Source: Caloramator sp. mosi_1
GTDB lineage: Bacteria > Bacillota > Clostridia > Clostridiales > Caloramatoraceae
Length of the DNA stretch: 64,000 nt
Direction of reading: 5' to 3'
NCBI RefSeq assembly: GCF_028622835.1
Contig: NZ_CP117677.1
Location: forward strand, 372,001-436,000
A program made the position numbers and the translations under genes. Of the stretch, positions 1 through 9,113 are shown piece after piece. The first letter of the stretch is position 1, and each line of letters begins with the position of its first letter. The notes under the pieces were generated by a model that had not been told where the DNA came from, did no database searches, and was given only the letters and a program-made list of their open reading frames with translations.

Positions 1-1030
1 CAGCTGCTGCTTTATTTTTTCAACACTATCTAACTTTGACATAACCCTATCTATGTCGTGATTTGTTAAAAATGGTGCATCCACATAGTCTTTATATGTT
101 GATTTATATGTGTCATACGTATGCTTTATTCTTTGAGATAGTTTTGTAGAAAAACCTGTGTTTACTGCTTCTATAATTTTATCTGCCATATTAAAGTTGA
201 AACAAGAATCAAAGGCTGTAAAGAATGGTGCTATCTTTGACTCTGAGTCCCAAACTTCGCCTACTATATAGACATCGTTTTTAACACCTCTCACATAATC
301 TGAAAACTCCTGCCACCAGTCAACAGTGTCCTTAAACCTTTTCCCTTCATATATATGAAGAGCAGCGTCTATTCTAAATCCATCAACACCTTTATCTATC
401 CAAAACTTCGCTGCGTCCTTTATCTCTTTTCTTACCTTCTTGTTATCAAAGTTTAAGTCTGGCATCTCTGACCAGAAGGTAGCATAATAATAGTTTTTGC
501 TGTCCTTTGTATGCCAAGCTTTTGCCCAATGCCTGATAATTCTCTTAGATTTGTATCCTTACCAGACCATATATAATAATCTTTGTATTTTCTGTCTCCT
601 TTTAATGCCTTCTCAAACCACGGATGTTTGCTACTTGTATGATTTGGAACAAAGTCTAATATTATTTTTATACCATTATCGTGGGCCTTTTTAATTAGAT
701 TTTCAAAATCCTCCATTGTACCAAAATCCTTATTTATACCTTTATAGTCTGTTACATCATAACCGTGGTAACTTGGTGATGGATATATAGGATTTAACCA
801 AATTGCATTGGCTCCTAAGCTTTTTATGTAGTCTAATTTTTCAGCAACTCCCTTTAAATCTCCTATTCCATCTCCATCTGAATCGTAGAAGGACCTAACA
901 AAAATCTGATAAACAACCAAGCCCTCCTGTTTTGTTCTTGGTGCAATCGTTTGCTCTTTTTAAAAAAGCACCCTACACTTGTTAGTAGAGCAGCCAGTAC
1001 TAAAAATAATGCCAGTAATCGTTTCTTCAT
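1..1030 (-). CDS. GH13 alpha-amylase family lipoprotein, 3' end outside window
   Basis: Secreted starch/maltodextrin hydrolase of glycoside hydrolase family 13. The start at 1030 follows a GGGGAG ribosome site and gives a lipoprotein signal, MKKRLLALFLVLAALL then LTSVGC, so the enzyme is probably anchored outside the membrane. GH13 signatures read in order across the frames: VYQIFVRSFYDSDGDGIGD, the region I motif DFVPNHTS, GFRIDAALH (nucleophile Asp), VGEVWDS (acid/base Glu) and FLTNHDIDR (transition-state Asp). All catalytic residues are present. The frame slips near 945, between signal and catalytic domain, and near 540; both are one-base changes with homology continuing on either side. 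The C-terminus lies beyond position 1. Fold and family are certain; the exact substrate is not. Confidence 0.9.
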
Positions 1031-1044
1031 ATTTTTCTCCCCTG

Positions 1045-1520
1045 TTATATAAATTTATTAATTTTAACATCTCTTCATCCGGTGCAATATATCCTGCCCT
1101 TTTTCCACCCTTGTTGTACATAAAAACATACCTTTTATCTTCACAATTCCAAGGAATATAAATTTCCTTTTTGTTCCTTCTGAAACCTTTAAATCCTTTT
1201 CACTACCAAAGGCTTCAAATTCTTTAACATCAATGTCTAATAAAGTTTTTCTTTTTGTTTATTGTATATCACATCTATTTGAAGGTTACCATTTGTAAAT
1301 ATATATTCATATTCTCTATACTGCTTATTTCTCAAAATAGTCATAAGATAAGCAATTAAAATTAAAAATACTGTAATTGTAAGTATAGTTTTATTAAATG
1401 TTATTAGGGTAAAAAATAAAGATATTGCGGCAATAACAGCGAACACATAAATCAAAGCATTGAATAGACCATATACTGTATTTTTTCAGTACCTAAATGC
1501 TGTTCATAGAACTTGTCCAT
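1045..1520 (-). CDS. DUF6106-like small membrane protein
   Basis: Starts MDKFYEQHLG at 1520 and has two hydrophobic segments (IYVFAVIAAISLFF and a second of similar length), then a cytoplasmic part with EYEYIFTNGNLQIDVIYNKQ and, after a slip near 1240, a further conserved stretch ending around YIAPDEEM. The pattern of two membrane segments followed by the tyrosine-rich YEYxxTNG motif recalls the DUF6106 family of clostridia; no function is known. The frame slips near 1470 and 1240 and again near 1115, and the exact stop is uncertain because the open frame runs into the start of the amylase gene. It lies directly upstream of that gene on the same strand and may be cotranscribed with it. Confidence 0.55.
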
Positions 1521-1525
1521 CTAAA

Positions 1526-2015
1526 TTACCTCCCAAGTTTTACAATCTTCGTAAATATTATATCATATAAATAAAAGAATACCTGCAAAATTAAAAATAA
1601 AAATAATGTAATATTTTTTATAGGTCTTGTAATACTTACTGAAAATATATTTCCATTAACCATATATATTAGAAATAATATAGAATTAAACCATAAAAAC
1701 TTAAATAGTCTTTTCTCATTATTATTAAGGGATGATAATTCTATAAAATAATTTATTATTGGATAGATGCCAAAAAACTATATATAATCCAACAAAGGCT
1801 ATTAAACCCTAAAACGTGAAGTAAAACTAAAGAATAAAAGTAAGAAATAAATCCATAACTTACTCCACATTTTTTATTGGATATGATACAATAAAGGTTG
1901 TTATCAATATAAATATTAAATTTAAAAATGATGTAGTATTTAGTTTTTGCATAAAAAGCATAACTAAGGTAACTATTGTACCAGCTAAAATGGATATATA
2001 TAAATCTCTTCTCAT
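1526..2015 (-). CDS. hypothetical integral membrane protein
   Basis: Begins MRRDLYISILAGTIVTLVML at 2015 and ends VKLGR just before the start of the next gene (stop 1526-1528, next start 1520). I do not recognise the family. Translation in the linked frames gives at least four hydrophobic segments separated by short loops, as expected for a polytopic membrane protein of about 160 residues. The frame breaks near 1865 and 1765. No cofactor or transport motif can be seen. It is probably the first gene of a short operon with the DUF6106-like gene and the amylase lipoprotein. Confidence 0.4.
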
Positions 2016-2109
2016 AGTCTACACCCTTAATCTAAAATTATTAAAAATATTAATAATATTTTACAATAATTTAAATAAAATTTCTATACTTTATTTTGGA
2101 GGAATAAAA

Positions 2110-2634
2110 ATGAAGGAGATAGAAGTTAAAGTGTTAGATGTTGATTTAGATAGTATAAAGAAAAAGTTGAAATGCATTGGTGCAGAAAAAGTAAAGAAAG
2201 AAAATCAAAAAATTTCTTTTTAATCTACCAAATGGCGAAAATGGTTATGTTAGGATAAGGATTATAGAAGATTTAATGAATAATAAACAAAAAGTAACTC
2301 TTTGCATTAAAAAGATATTTAAAACAGATTTTGCAAGGCAAAATATCGAACACGAATTTGAAGTGTCTGATTTTAATGAATGCCTAAATTTTTGAAGGAA
2401 TTAGGTATAAAGGATTTTAAAAGAGAAGACAAACATAGAGAAAGCTATATGTTAAAGGATGTATTAATAGAATTTGATACTTGGGATAAAGAAGTATTCC
2501 CTATGCCATATATAGAAATTGAGGCCCCAAATATTGAGGCCTTAGAAAATACAATCCTTCTTTTAAATATACCAAAGGATAAAATAACTTCAAAGGGACT
2601 TTTAGAAATCAAAAGAGATATGGGGTTACTTTAA
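2110..2634 (+). CDS. CYTH domain protein (class IV adenylate cyclase / triphosphatase family)
   Basis: About 174 residues starting MKEIEVKVLDVD after a GGAGGAATAAAA ribosome site. The N-terminal ExExK motif (EIEVK) is the metal- and triphosphate-binding hallmark of CYTH proteins. Later conserved pieces, YVRIRI, KVTLCIKK, EHEFEVSDF, LIEFDTW and PYIEIEA, supply the alternating basic and acidic residues that line the tunnel. Such proteins cleave inorganic or thiamine triphosphate or act as class IV adenylate cyclases; the sequence does not decide which. One-base slips occur near 2215 and 2385. The stop overlaps the stop region of the convergent transporter gene by 9 nt. Confidence 0.8.
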
Positions 2635-3528
2635 TAATAGCAAAATTGCTGGGATGGTTATTACAGATAAAATCGTAGATAAAAAACAACCTTTGATGCA
2701 TATTCTGCATTTCCACCATATTTTTCTGCCATTATAACCGTATTTGCTGCTGCCGGCATTGCAGTTATTATTACTGGAATGCTTAAATAAAAATCCTTTA
2801 ACCCAATAAAATTTAATATAAAATAAACAGCTAATGGAATGAAAATCAACCTAACAAAGGAGCCAAAGTATACCGAAAACCCTTCAAAAATTGACTTTAT
2901 CCTTGCATCTGCTAATGTAGAACCAATTATTATCATTGAAAGAGGGGTTGTCATTGAGCCTACTATTTCTAATGTTTTTATAATCGGTGCTGGAAGGCTA
3001 ATTGAAAATAAAAATATAATTAAACCAATAAAAACTGAAACTATACCAGGATTTAATACAGCCTTCCTTAGATTTTCTTTATTACCTCTGCCTGAAAATA
3101 TGAAGACACCTGCTGTCCATATCAATATATTGAAGGGAATATTGAAAAGAGCTGCATAAAAAGTCCTATTTTACCATATATACTCTCTACGACTGGGTAT
3201 CCCATAAAACCACAGTTTGAAAAAACCGTTACAAACCATAAAACCTTTCTTTCATCCTCTTTAAATCCTTTATAAAGAATATTTCCTATTACAAGTAGTA
3301 CTATATGAATTAGGGTTGAAGTCAAAAATAATTTCATCCCTAAATTAAACATATCCTTTGAAAACTTAAAATTAAAGGATGCTACAATCATAAAGGGTAG
3401 TGTAACATTAAGCAAAAGTTCTGATAAGCTTTTATTTACCTTTGGGTCAATAAAACCCTTTTTCTTGAAATATAACCTACTACCATAATTAAAAACAGAA
3501 CTATTACTTGCGTTATAATTGTATTCAT
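2626..3528 (-). CDS. AEC family (auxin efflux carrier-like) transporter
   Basis: Integral membrane transporter of the AEC family, start MNTIITQVIVLFLIM at 3528. Two halves of five hydrophobic segments can be traced: MLNVTLPFMIVASF and NCGFMGYPVVESIYG in the first half, and GSMTTPLSMIIIGS and ITAMPAAANTVIMA in the second. The NxGFxGxP and MPAAANTVI motifs are typical of the family, which includes malate and other carboxylate permeases; the substrate cannot be inferred. Slips occur near 3415, 3125 and 2680. After the last correction the C-terminus reads LSVITIPAILLLLK and stops at 2626, converging on the CYTH gene. Confidence 0.8.
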
Positions 3529-3538
3529 ATTAATCCTC

Positions 3539-3946
3539 CTAATTTCTCTCCGCATTATTTATTAATATTTCGTATAAAGGCTGATTAAACTTATTTAGTG
3601 CAATTGGTTTTAAATTTTTATCCGTAAACCCGTGTACTGTGTAGCCCTCTGCTAAAAGTGTTTCTCCTCTATACACTTTATATCCAAACTTAATCTTGAC
3701 CCTTGAAACCTCTAAAATAGTTGCTTCTATCTCAACTAAATCATCATAATAGGAAGGGCTTTTATATCTTACGTTTACCTCTACTACAGGAAGCATAAGT
3801 CCTATTTCTTCTAAATGCCTGTAATCAAAACCTAAATTTCTCAACAGTTCTGTTCTCCCTACATCAAACCATACTATATAATTTGAATGATAAACAATTC
3901 CCATCCTGTCTGTTTCTTTATACCTTACTCTAAACTTTGTTCTCAT
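3539..3946 (-). CDS. YbgC/FcbC-like acyl-CoA thioesterase (hotdog fold)
   Basis: About 135 residues, a single-domain hotdog thioesterase. The motif DRMGIVYHSNYIVWFDVGR contains the conserved Asp and HxNY of the 4-hydroxybenzoyl-CoA thioesterase/YbgC group, and GRTELLRNLG follows as usual. I chose the start MRTKFRVRYKETD at 3946 because GGGAGTGG lies at the right distance; an in-frame start eight codons upstream has no ribosome site. The frame is intact. It likely hydrolyses short acyl-CoAs in the cytoplasm. It lies 10 nt upstream of the AEC transporter gene on the same strand. Confidence 0.85.
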   Translation of the reverse strand: MRTKFRVRYKETDRMGIVYHSNYIVWFDVGRTELLRNLGFDYRHLEEIGLMLPVVEVNVRYKSPSYYDDLVEIEATILEVSRVKIKFGYKVYRGETLLAEGYTVHGFTDKNLKPIALNKFNQPLYEILINNAERN

Positions 3947-4127
3947 ACAAACCACTCCCTTGTATAACAACTTTTAAATTGTATATATTTAAAACTCAAA
4001 ATAATTTTATACCCTCATTATATAATTTATCATAGTTTTTATTAAAAAATATAACAAAAATCACTTTTAAACGTAAATTTACAAAATCAATAAATATTTT
4101 TATACTAAATATAAGGAGTGTGATAAT

Positions 4128-4553
4128 ATGTACGGGGCTGTTAGAGCAAAAATTGATAAAAACCTTAAACTTGAAAGTATGTTGATTTATGCTATTGAGG
4201 ATGAATACCTTGCAAGAACTGAGTATGAGCTTGCCTTAAAGGCACTTGGAAATGAAAAACCCTTTAACAGCATTATTAATTCTGAAGTTCATCATATAAA
4301 TTGGATTAAGGAACTTATGCAAAAATACAATGTAGATATTCCTGAAGATAAATCTTTAGACTATTTAAAGGAGCCTTCCTCATTGGAGGAAGCCCTTGAA
4401 TACGGCATACACGCTGAAATTGAGAACATAGATATGTATGAGAGGTTTTTATCTCTTGATATTCCAGATGATGTGAGAACAGTTTTTAAGAAATTAAGGG
4501 ACGCTTCAAAGGGACATCTATTGGTGCTTAAAAACAGAAAAGAATCATTATAA
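4128..4553 (+). CDS. ferritin-like diiron protein (DUF2202-type)
   Basis: Intact 141-residue helical protein with a good AAGGAGTG ribosome site. Glu and His ligands are spaced as in ferritin-like four-helix bundles: AIEDEYLARTEYE in helix 1, EVHHINWIKEL in helix 2, HAEIENIDMYER in helix 3 and KGHLLVLKNR at the end. The DEYLAR and EIENIDMYE stretches resemble the DUF2202 family of anaerobes. The role is unknown, possibly iron or peroxide handling. It is followed by a hairpin shared with the convergent chemoreceptor gene. Confidence 0.75.
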   Translation: MYGAVRAKIDKNLKLESMLIYAIEDEYLARTEYELALKALGNEKPFNSIINSEVHHINWIKELMQKYNVDIPEDKSLDYLKEPSSLEEALEYGIHAEIENIDMYERFLSLDIPDDVRTVFKKLRDASKGHLLVLKNRKESL

Positions 4554-4560
4554 AAGTAAT

Positions 4561-4588
4561 CTAAGGGTTGTCTTTTGACAACCCTTAG
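4561..4588. terminator. bidirectional terminator between convergent genes
   Basis: Perfect inverted repeat AAGGGTTGTC / GACAACCCTT with a short T-rich loop, between the stop of the ferritin-like gene and the stop of the chemoreceptor gene (4592). Confidence 0.8.
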
Positions 4589-4591
4589 TAT

Positions 4592-6595
4592 TTAAAGCTT
4601 TATAATGCTTAGCACATCCTTTAGTTTATTTGCACCTTCAAGGTTTTGGTCAGAAATTTCCTTTACTCCATCTACAGCAGCAACAATGTTTTGAGTTTTT
4701 GTTGCGATATTTTCAGTTCCTACTGCACCTTCATTTACTGTCTTTGCAACATCACTTATTGCTCTTGCAATGTCTGAAACAGCTTCCGTTGCTTCCTTAA
4801 CCTGCATCTTTACTTCTTCCATATAGTTGTATATAGTGTCTGCATCCATATTATACTGTTCACCAACCACTATAAAGGCATTATAGTCATTTGTAACCTT
4901 TTCCTCAATAAAACCAAGTATATCTTGGCTACTCTTTGCAAGGTTTCTAACTGATACATTTACCATATCAACAACCTTTTGTATATTTGAAGCAATTTTT
5001 GAGGATTCTTCAGCCAGCTTTCTTACTTCATCTGCAACTACTGCAAACCCTCTTCCTGCTTCTCCTGCACGTGCTGCCTCTATTGCGGCATTTAGGGCAA
5101 GTAGATTTGTTTGAGATGTTATTGCAATTATTGTATCTGCCAACTCATTTATCTTTTCTACCTTCTTAGATTCCTCTATTGCCTCTTCAAGATCCTTCTT
5201 AACATTACTATATATGTTTAGAGCATTTTCCTTTGAAGCTTTTACATCTGAATCTATCATTAATGCTCTTTCCTTTATTTCTTCTGTATATCTTGTAACC
5301 TGTTCTACTCTTTCTCTTATTTTTCAACATTTGATAATATCGTATCAGATGTTGCTGTAACCTCCTCTGTTGCTGCTGATGTTTCCTCCATACCCGCTGC
5401 AAGTTCCTCTGTTGTTGCCATATTGTCTTCTGCTTCTGACTTTAGCATTTCTACAGTATTTGATACTTTAAAGGCATTATCCTTAATAATATCTGAAACA
5501 TCCATAATCTTTCCTACTATGTCCCTTAATTGAACTCTTAGATTTGCAACGGCATTTGCAATAAAACCAACTTCGCCCTTGTATTTTAATAGGTCTTCAT
5601 ACTCTTTCTTATACTCAAGTTCAAACTTTGACGTTTCATCAATTAATTTTACAATCTTCTTTAATGGTCTTGTTATTCTTTCAACAAATATATAACATAA
5701 TACTACTGCAAGTAATCCTAATACTCAAAAATTAATATAAGCTTTCTTATTAATGAATTTATTGGTGCTACTGCTTCTTCCTCATCAACTGTTGTTACTA
5801 CAATCCATCCTGTCTTATTTGAAAAGTCATAGCCTGCAATTTTATTTATTCCATTATAAGTATATTTTATTGTATTTCTATCAACCTTCTGGTTAGATTT
5901 TAGTTTCTCAAGCAAATTTTTTACAGCATCATTTTGAACTGGTTTACCAATCTTTTCTTTATCCTTATGATATATAATTTTACCTGTTGTATCTACAACA
6001 TAGGTATATCCAGATTTTAATCCCGCAACGCCTTCATCCTTTAAAAATTTTGAAAAGCTGATACATTTTACTGCACTTGTAACAAATCCTTTTATATTCC
6101 CCTCTATTATTACAGGATATGTTACAGCTACAACTAATTCTCCTGTTGATTTTGAAACTAAAACTTCACTTATAACAGGAGCTTTTTGTTTATTGTATCC
6201 TTTGTATACTGTCTGTCTTGTACACTTTTTCCTATTAAATTTCTATCACTGTCTGCCAATATTGTACCATTTACATCGGCAAGAAATATATGTTCGCTAT
6301 TTCCTACATCCTTAACATAATTATCAAAAATTCTACTTAAACCCTCAACGCTTCCTTGTCCTTGTAAAACAGCCTTAACATCACTTGAGGAGGCAAGTCC
6401 GTGTAATTCTGAAATCTCTTTTTCTAATAGTACGTCAATCTTTTCAACCTCATTTGATGAAATATTTAAAATCTCTCCATTTAACCTCTTTATAAAATAG
6501 TCATTAACCCCCTTATAGGATAACAAACCCATAACTACGATGCTTGTTACAAATATTGATAGCACGAATAAGGATATTCGTTTTCCCATCGTCAT
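4592..6595 (-). CDS. methyl-accepting chemotaxis protein with extracellular Cache sensor
   Basis: Transmembrane chemoreceptor of about 660 residues. Starts [18 protein letters not shown] at 6595 after an AGGAGG site. Order: first membrane helix; extracellular dCache-type sensor ([14 protein letters not shown] through [16 protein letters not shown], later [17 protein letters not shown]); second membrane helix near [15 protein letters not shown]-like region; signalling domain with the invariant hairpin tip [20 protein letters not shown] preceded by NLLALNAAI. It controls flagellar motion through CheA/CheW, which are not in the window. One-base slips near 6175, 5735 and 5320 split it into four open frames, but the domains continue across each break. 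The ligand is unknown. Confidence 0.9.
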
Positions 6596-6804
6596 TCTGC
6601 AATTCCTCCTTTGAAGTTATTATATATCAGTTATCGTATTTAATATTAAAAACTTAACAAGTTTTTGTATAATAATTTGTTAATTAATTTTTATTTTAAA
6701 AATTATTTTACCATTTTTGTCTAACATATACCATCTCTACCAGTTATTTCTCTTATATTTATTAAAATTTAACTCATAATATAATTAGAAGGGAGGCTTT
6801 ACTT

Positions 6805-6918
6805 ATGGTTAGAAAAAGTAGAAAAGGTATTGTAGGCAAGGCTCTTCCTACTATGTCTAAAAGATACAGAATAGGTGAAGGAATTGATTTTATAAAGGAA
6901 AAACTTAAAATGGAGTAG
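6805..6918 (+). CDS. 37-residue basic small protein
   Basis: Short open frame beginning MVRKSRKGIVGKALPTMSKR with a strong GGGAGG ribosome site 8 nt before the ATG. The product is lysine/arginine-rich (about 11 basic residues) with no obvious membrane segment or cysteines. Its stop codon is buried in a strong intrinsic terminator, so it looks like a complete monocistronic unit. I do not recognise a family. It is transcribed away from the chemoreceptor gene and towards the DUF5050-like gene. Confidence 0.6.
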   Translation: MVRKSRKGIVGKALPTMSKRYRIGEGIDFIKEKLKME

Positions 6919-6932
6919 GCGTTGCCTACTCC
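6912..6932. terminator. terminator overlapping small-protein stop codon
   Basis: Perfect 9-bp stem GGAGTAGGC / GCCTACTCC with a 3-nt loop, followed by ATTATTTT on the + strand. It also abuts the 3' end of the opposing gene at 6934. Confidence 0.85.
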
Positions 6933-6933
6933 A

Positions 6934-8755
6934 TTATTTTACTTCAACCTCTAAAACATCATAGTAATTGAAAATTGTATAATAAAGCTTTTTTGTTTTT
7001 CATCGTATAAAAATGAGTTTATATATGGTATATCTTCGACTATTGTAGTTATTTTGTTTGTAGTAAGATCTAAACAGTTAATTTTACATTTTCCGTTATC
7101 TTCTGTGTAAACAAAAATATTTTTTCTTCAGTTGATAAATATCCCTCAAAAAATTTGAAATCATTATATATCATACTTTCTTCTTTAGTTTCTAAATTGT
7201 AGATACGTAAATCATTATTAGTAGTAGAATATAATACATATTTATTATTTAAATGTAAAATTTCAGATACATATATATTATTTTCAATTTTTTCTGTTTT
7301 GTTTGTTTTAGTATCTAAAATAAACATATTGGTTCCATCTGTAATGTCATTGTTTATTTTGTAATAACATATTTTACTATCTTTTATATTTAAAACCCAC
7401 ACATTATCTAAAACTCTTTCTACTGTGGTGTTACTTATTTTATACAGATTTTTAACTGAATAAATATAGCAATCTTCTCCATCAACAAAAACCTATTTAC
7501 AATTAGGTTTGTAACTAAGTGGGGCATATTTTCATCTAACGTATATAACTGAACTCCATAAAAATACAAATTACCTTCAAAAATCTTTAAATTATTAGCA
7601 CTTGTATCATCTATCAAAGTTTTTAAATTTTTACCTCCACCCTTTGAATCTAATTTACATTCAATTATTTTATCATATTCTAAATAGTATATTTTGTTAT
7701 TTATTTTTACCATTCTATGTCCTTGTATTGCTTCTACTTCTTTTTACTTGGGATATAATATAAATCTGGCTTTATTTCTGGACATTCATATTTCTTTTTA
7801 CTTTTTATGTCATATATATATTTTTGATTATTTTCCTCTAAAAACTCAAAATTACCATATACAATTTTATTAACCTTTATCTCCTCTTTTGGATTTTTAC
7901 CGTTTAAATCAACACTCATAAGTAATTTTTTATTATTTTCATTACAAAAAGTATAATAGTATATTCTATTGTTTAATATTTTTGCCAATTCAACTGTATT
8001 ATCTGAAGATGCCAAATCCCAAAGTTTTTCAAAATTTTTATTATAGCACGTTATTTTGATATTTCCTGTAGATGTATAAAAACATCCATTATAAAACATA
8101 ATGTAAGTAATATTATCATTTAAAGTATATGTTTTATAGTTTTTATTATCTATATTCATTCTCATATAAAAGATTTCCTGCCTCAGCATAATAATAATAA
8201 ATTATATTGCCCATATACAAAAATTAGTAGGATATATCTTTAAATCTACAGTGTTTTTGTTCGCAATATCAAATATTTTTACACTCTTGCTTTTACTATC
8301 AATATAAGCAATTTTGCCATCGACGATTTGAAACTCATTACAATTATCTAACAGTTTTTCTATTGATTTTTTCTTTGGTTCTAATCTAAATAAAGTATTT
8401 TTATCATCTCTAAAATAAACAATATCCCTATAAGCATCAACTTGTTCTACCCAATTTTTGTAATTCTCTCTAATGATTTGTACTTTGTATTATAAGCATA
8501 TAAACAAAAGTCTTCATATTGAATAAATGGTATAAAATATATAGTATCTCCAACCTTAACCTGATTTTTTATTGTATTAGTATAATATTCCTCTTGTTTT
8601 AATATTTTAGTCTTAATTTGATATTTAAAAACCTGCATTTTTGGTGTTAAAACATTTTTTATACTTTTACCAAAAAAGCTAAATAAAAATCCTATCAATA
8701 GTATACAAGCTAAGATATAGTATAACCTCTCTATTTTCTTTCCTTTATTATCCAT
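6934..8755 (-). CDS. membrane-anchored DUF5050-like beta-propeller protein
   Basis: About 600 residues reconstructed from several frames. The start MDNKGKKIERLYYILACILL at 8755 gives a signal-anchor helix (ACILLIGFLFSFFG), leaving the rest outside the cell. The body is a series of short beta-rich repeats with tyrosine-rich motifs such as VGDTIYFIPF, KINNKIYYLEYD, EGNLYFYG and LHLNNKYVLYS, the pattern of DUF5050/TolB-like propellers. No catalytic residues are recognisable. Frame slips occur near 8455, 8210, 7735, 7480, 7410 and 7095, more than in neighbouring genes of similar length, so true decay is also possible here. Confidence 0.55.
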
Positions 8756-8821
8756 ATTTTCACCCCCTTTTCAATATAATATCATATTGTTCCATAAATA
8801 CAAATATTTTGTATAAAAATT

Positions 8822-9018
8822 TCAGATTGTTGACAAACATAAAAGATGCATTGATTATGAAATTGCCCCTTGAAAGTTTTTCAAATTGGCATATTTCATA
8901 AGCTTTAGCAAGTGTATCTTTAGACTTTGAAAAAGTCCTAAATTCGGCACACGATGTGCCGAGCCGAGCGGCCCTCAAGGATGAGGGCATCGCGAGGGCA
9001 GGACTTTTTAGAACAAAG
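8822..9018 (+). repeat. palindromic repeat family, copy A (right part missing)
   Basis: Starts at CAGATTGTTGACAAAC and contains the family's left arm (CCCCTTGAAAG, GGCATATTTCATAAGC) and its whole GC-rich core: TTCGGCACACGATGTGCCGA and GGCCCTCAAGGATGAGGGC enclosed by AAAAAGTCC / GGACTTTTT. The homology ends at AGAACAAAG, so the right arm is absent. A 76-codon open frame on the minus strand is created by the core and is not a gene. The copy fills most of the 358-bp gap before helD. Confidence 0.85.
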
Positions 9019-9086
9019 TATTCCCAGGAAATAATATTTACATCTACTATAAAATGAGATAAAATTAATTTAAGCTGTTTTCAAGG

Positions 9087-9107
9087 ACCTCCAAAACTTA
9101 AGGAGGT
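9087..9107 (+). promoter_or_regulatory. hairpin that would sequester the helD ribosome site
   Basis: ACCTCC (9087-9092) is perfectly complementary to GGAGGT (9102-9107), which is the ribosome site of helD 7 nt before its ATG. The loop is 9 nt. Pairing would hide the site; whether this is used for control is inference. Confidence 0.4.
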
Positions 9108-9113
9108 GTTTTT

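Noticed and set aside
4987..5169. Leucine-rich plus-strand open frame
   Set aside because: Antisense shadow of the chemoreceptor signalling domain.
8760..8990. Minus-strand 76-codon open frame in repeat copy A
   Set aside because: It is created by the palindromic repeat core, recurs in part in other copies, and has no ribosome site.
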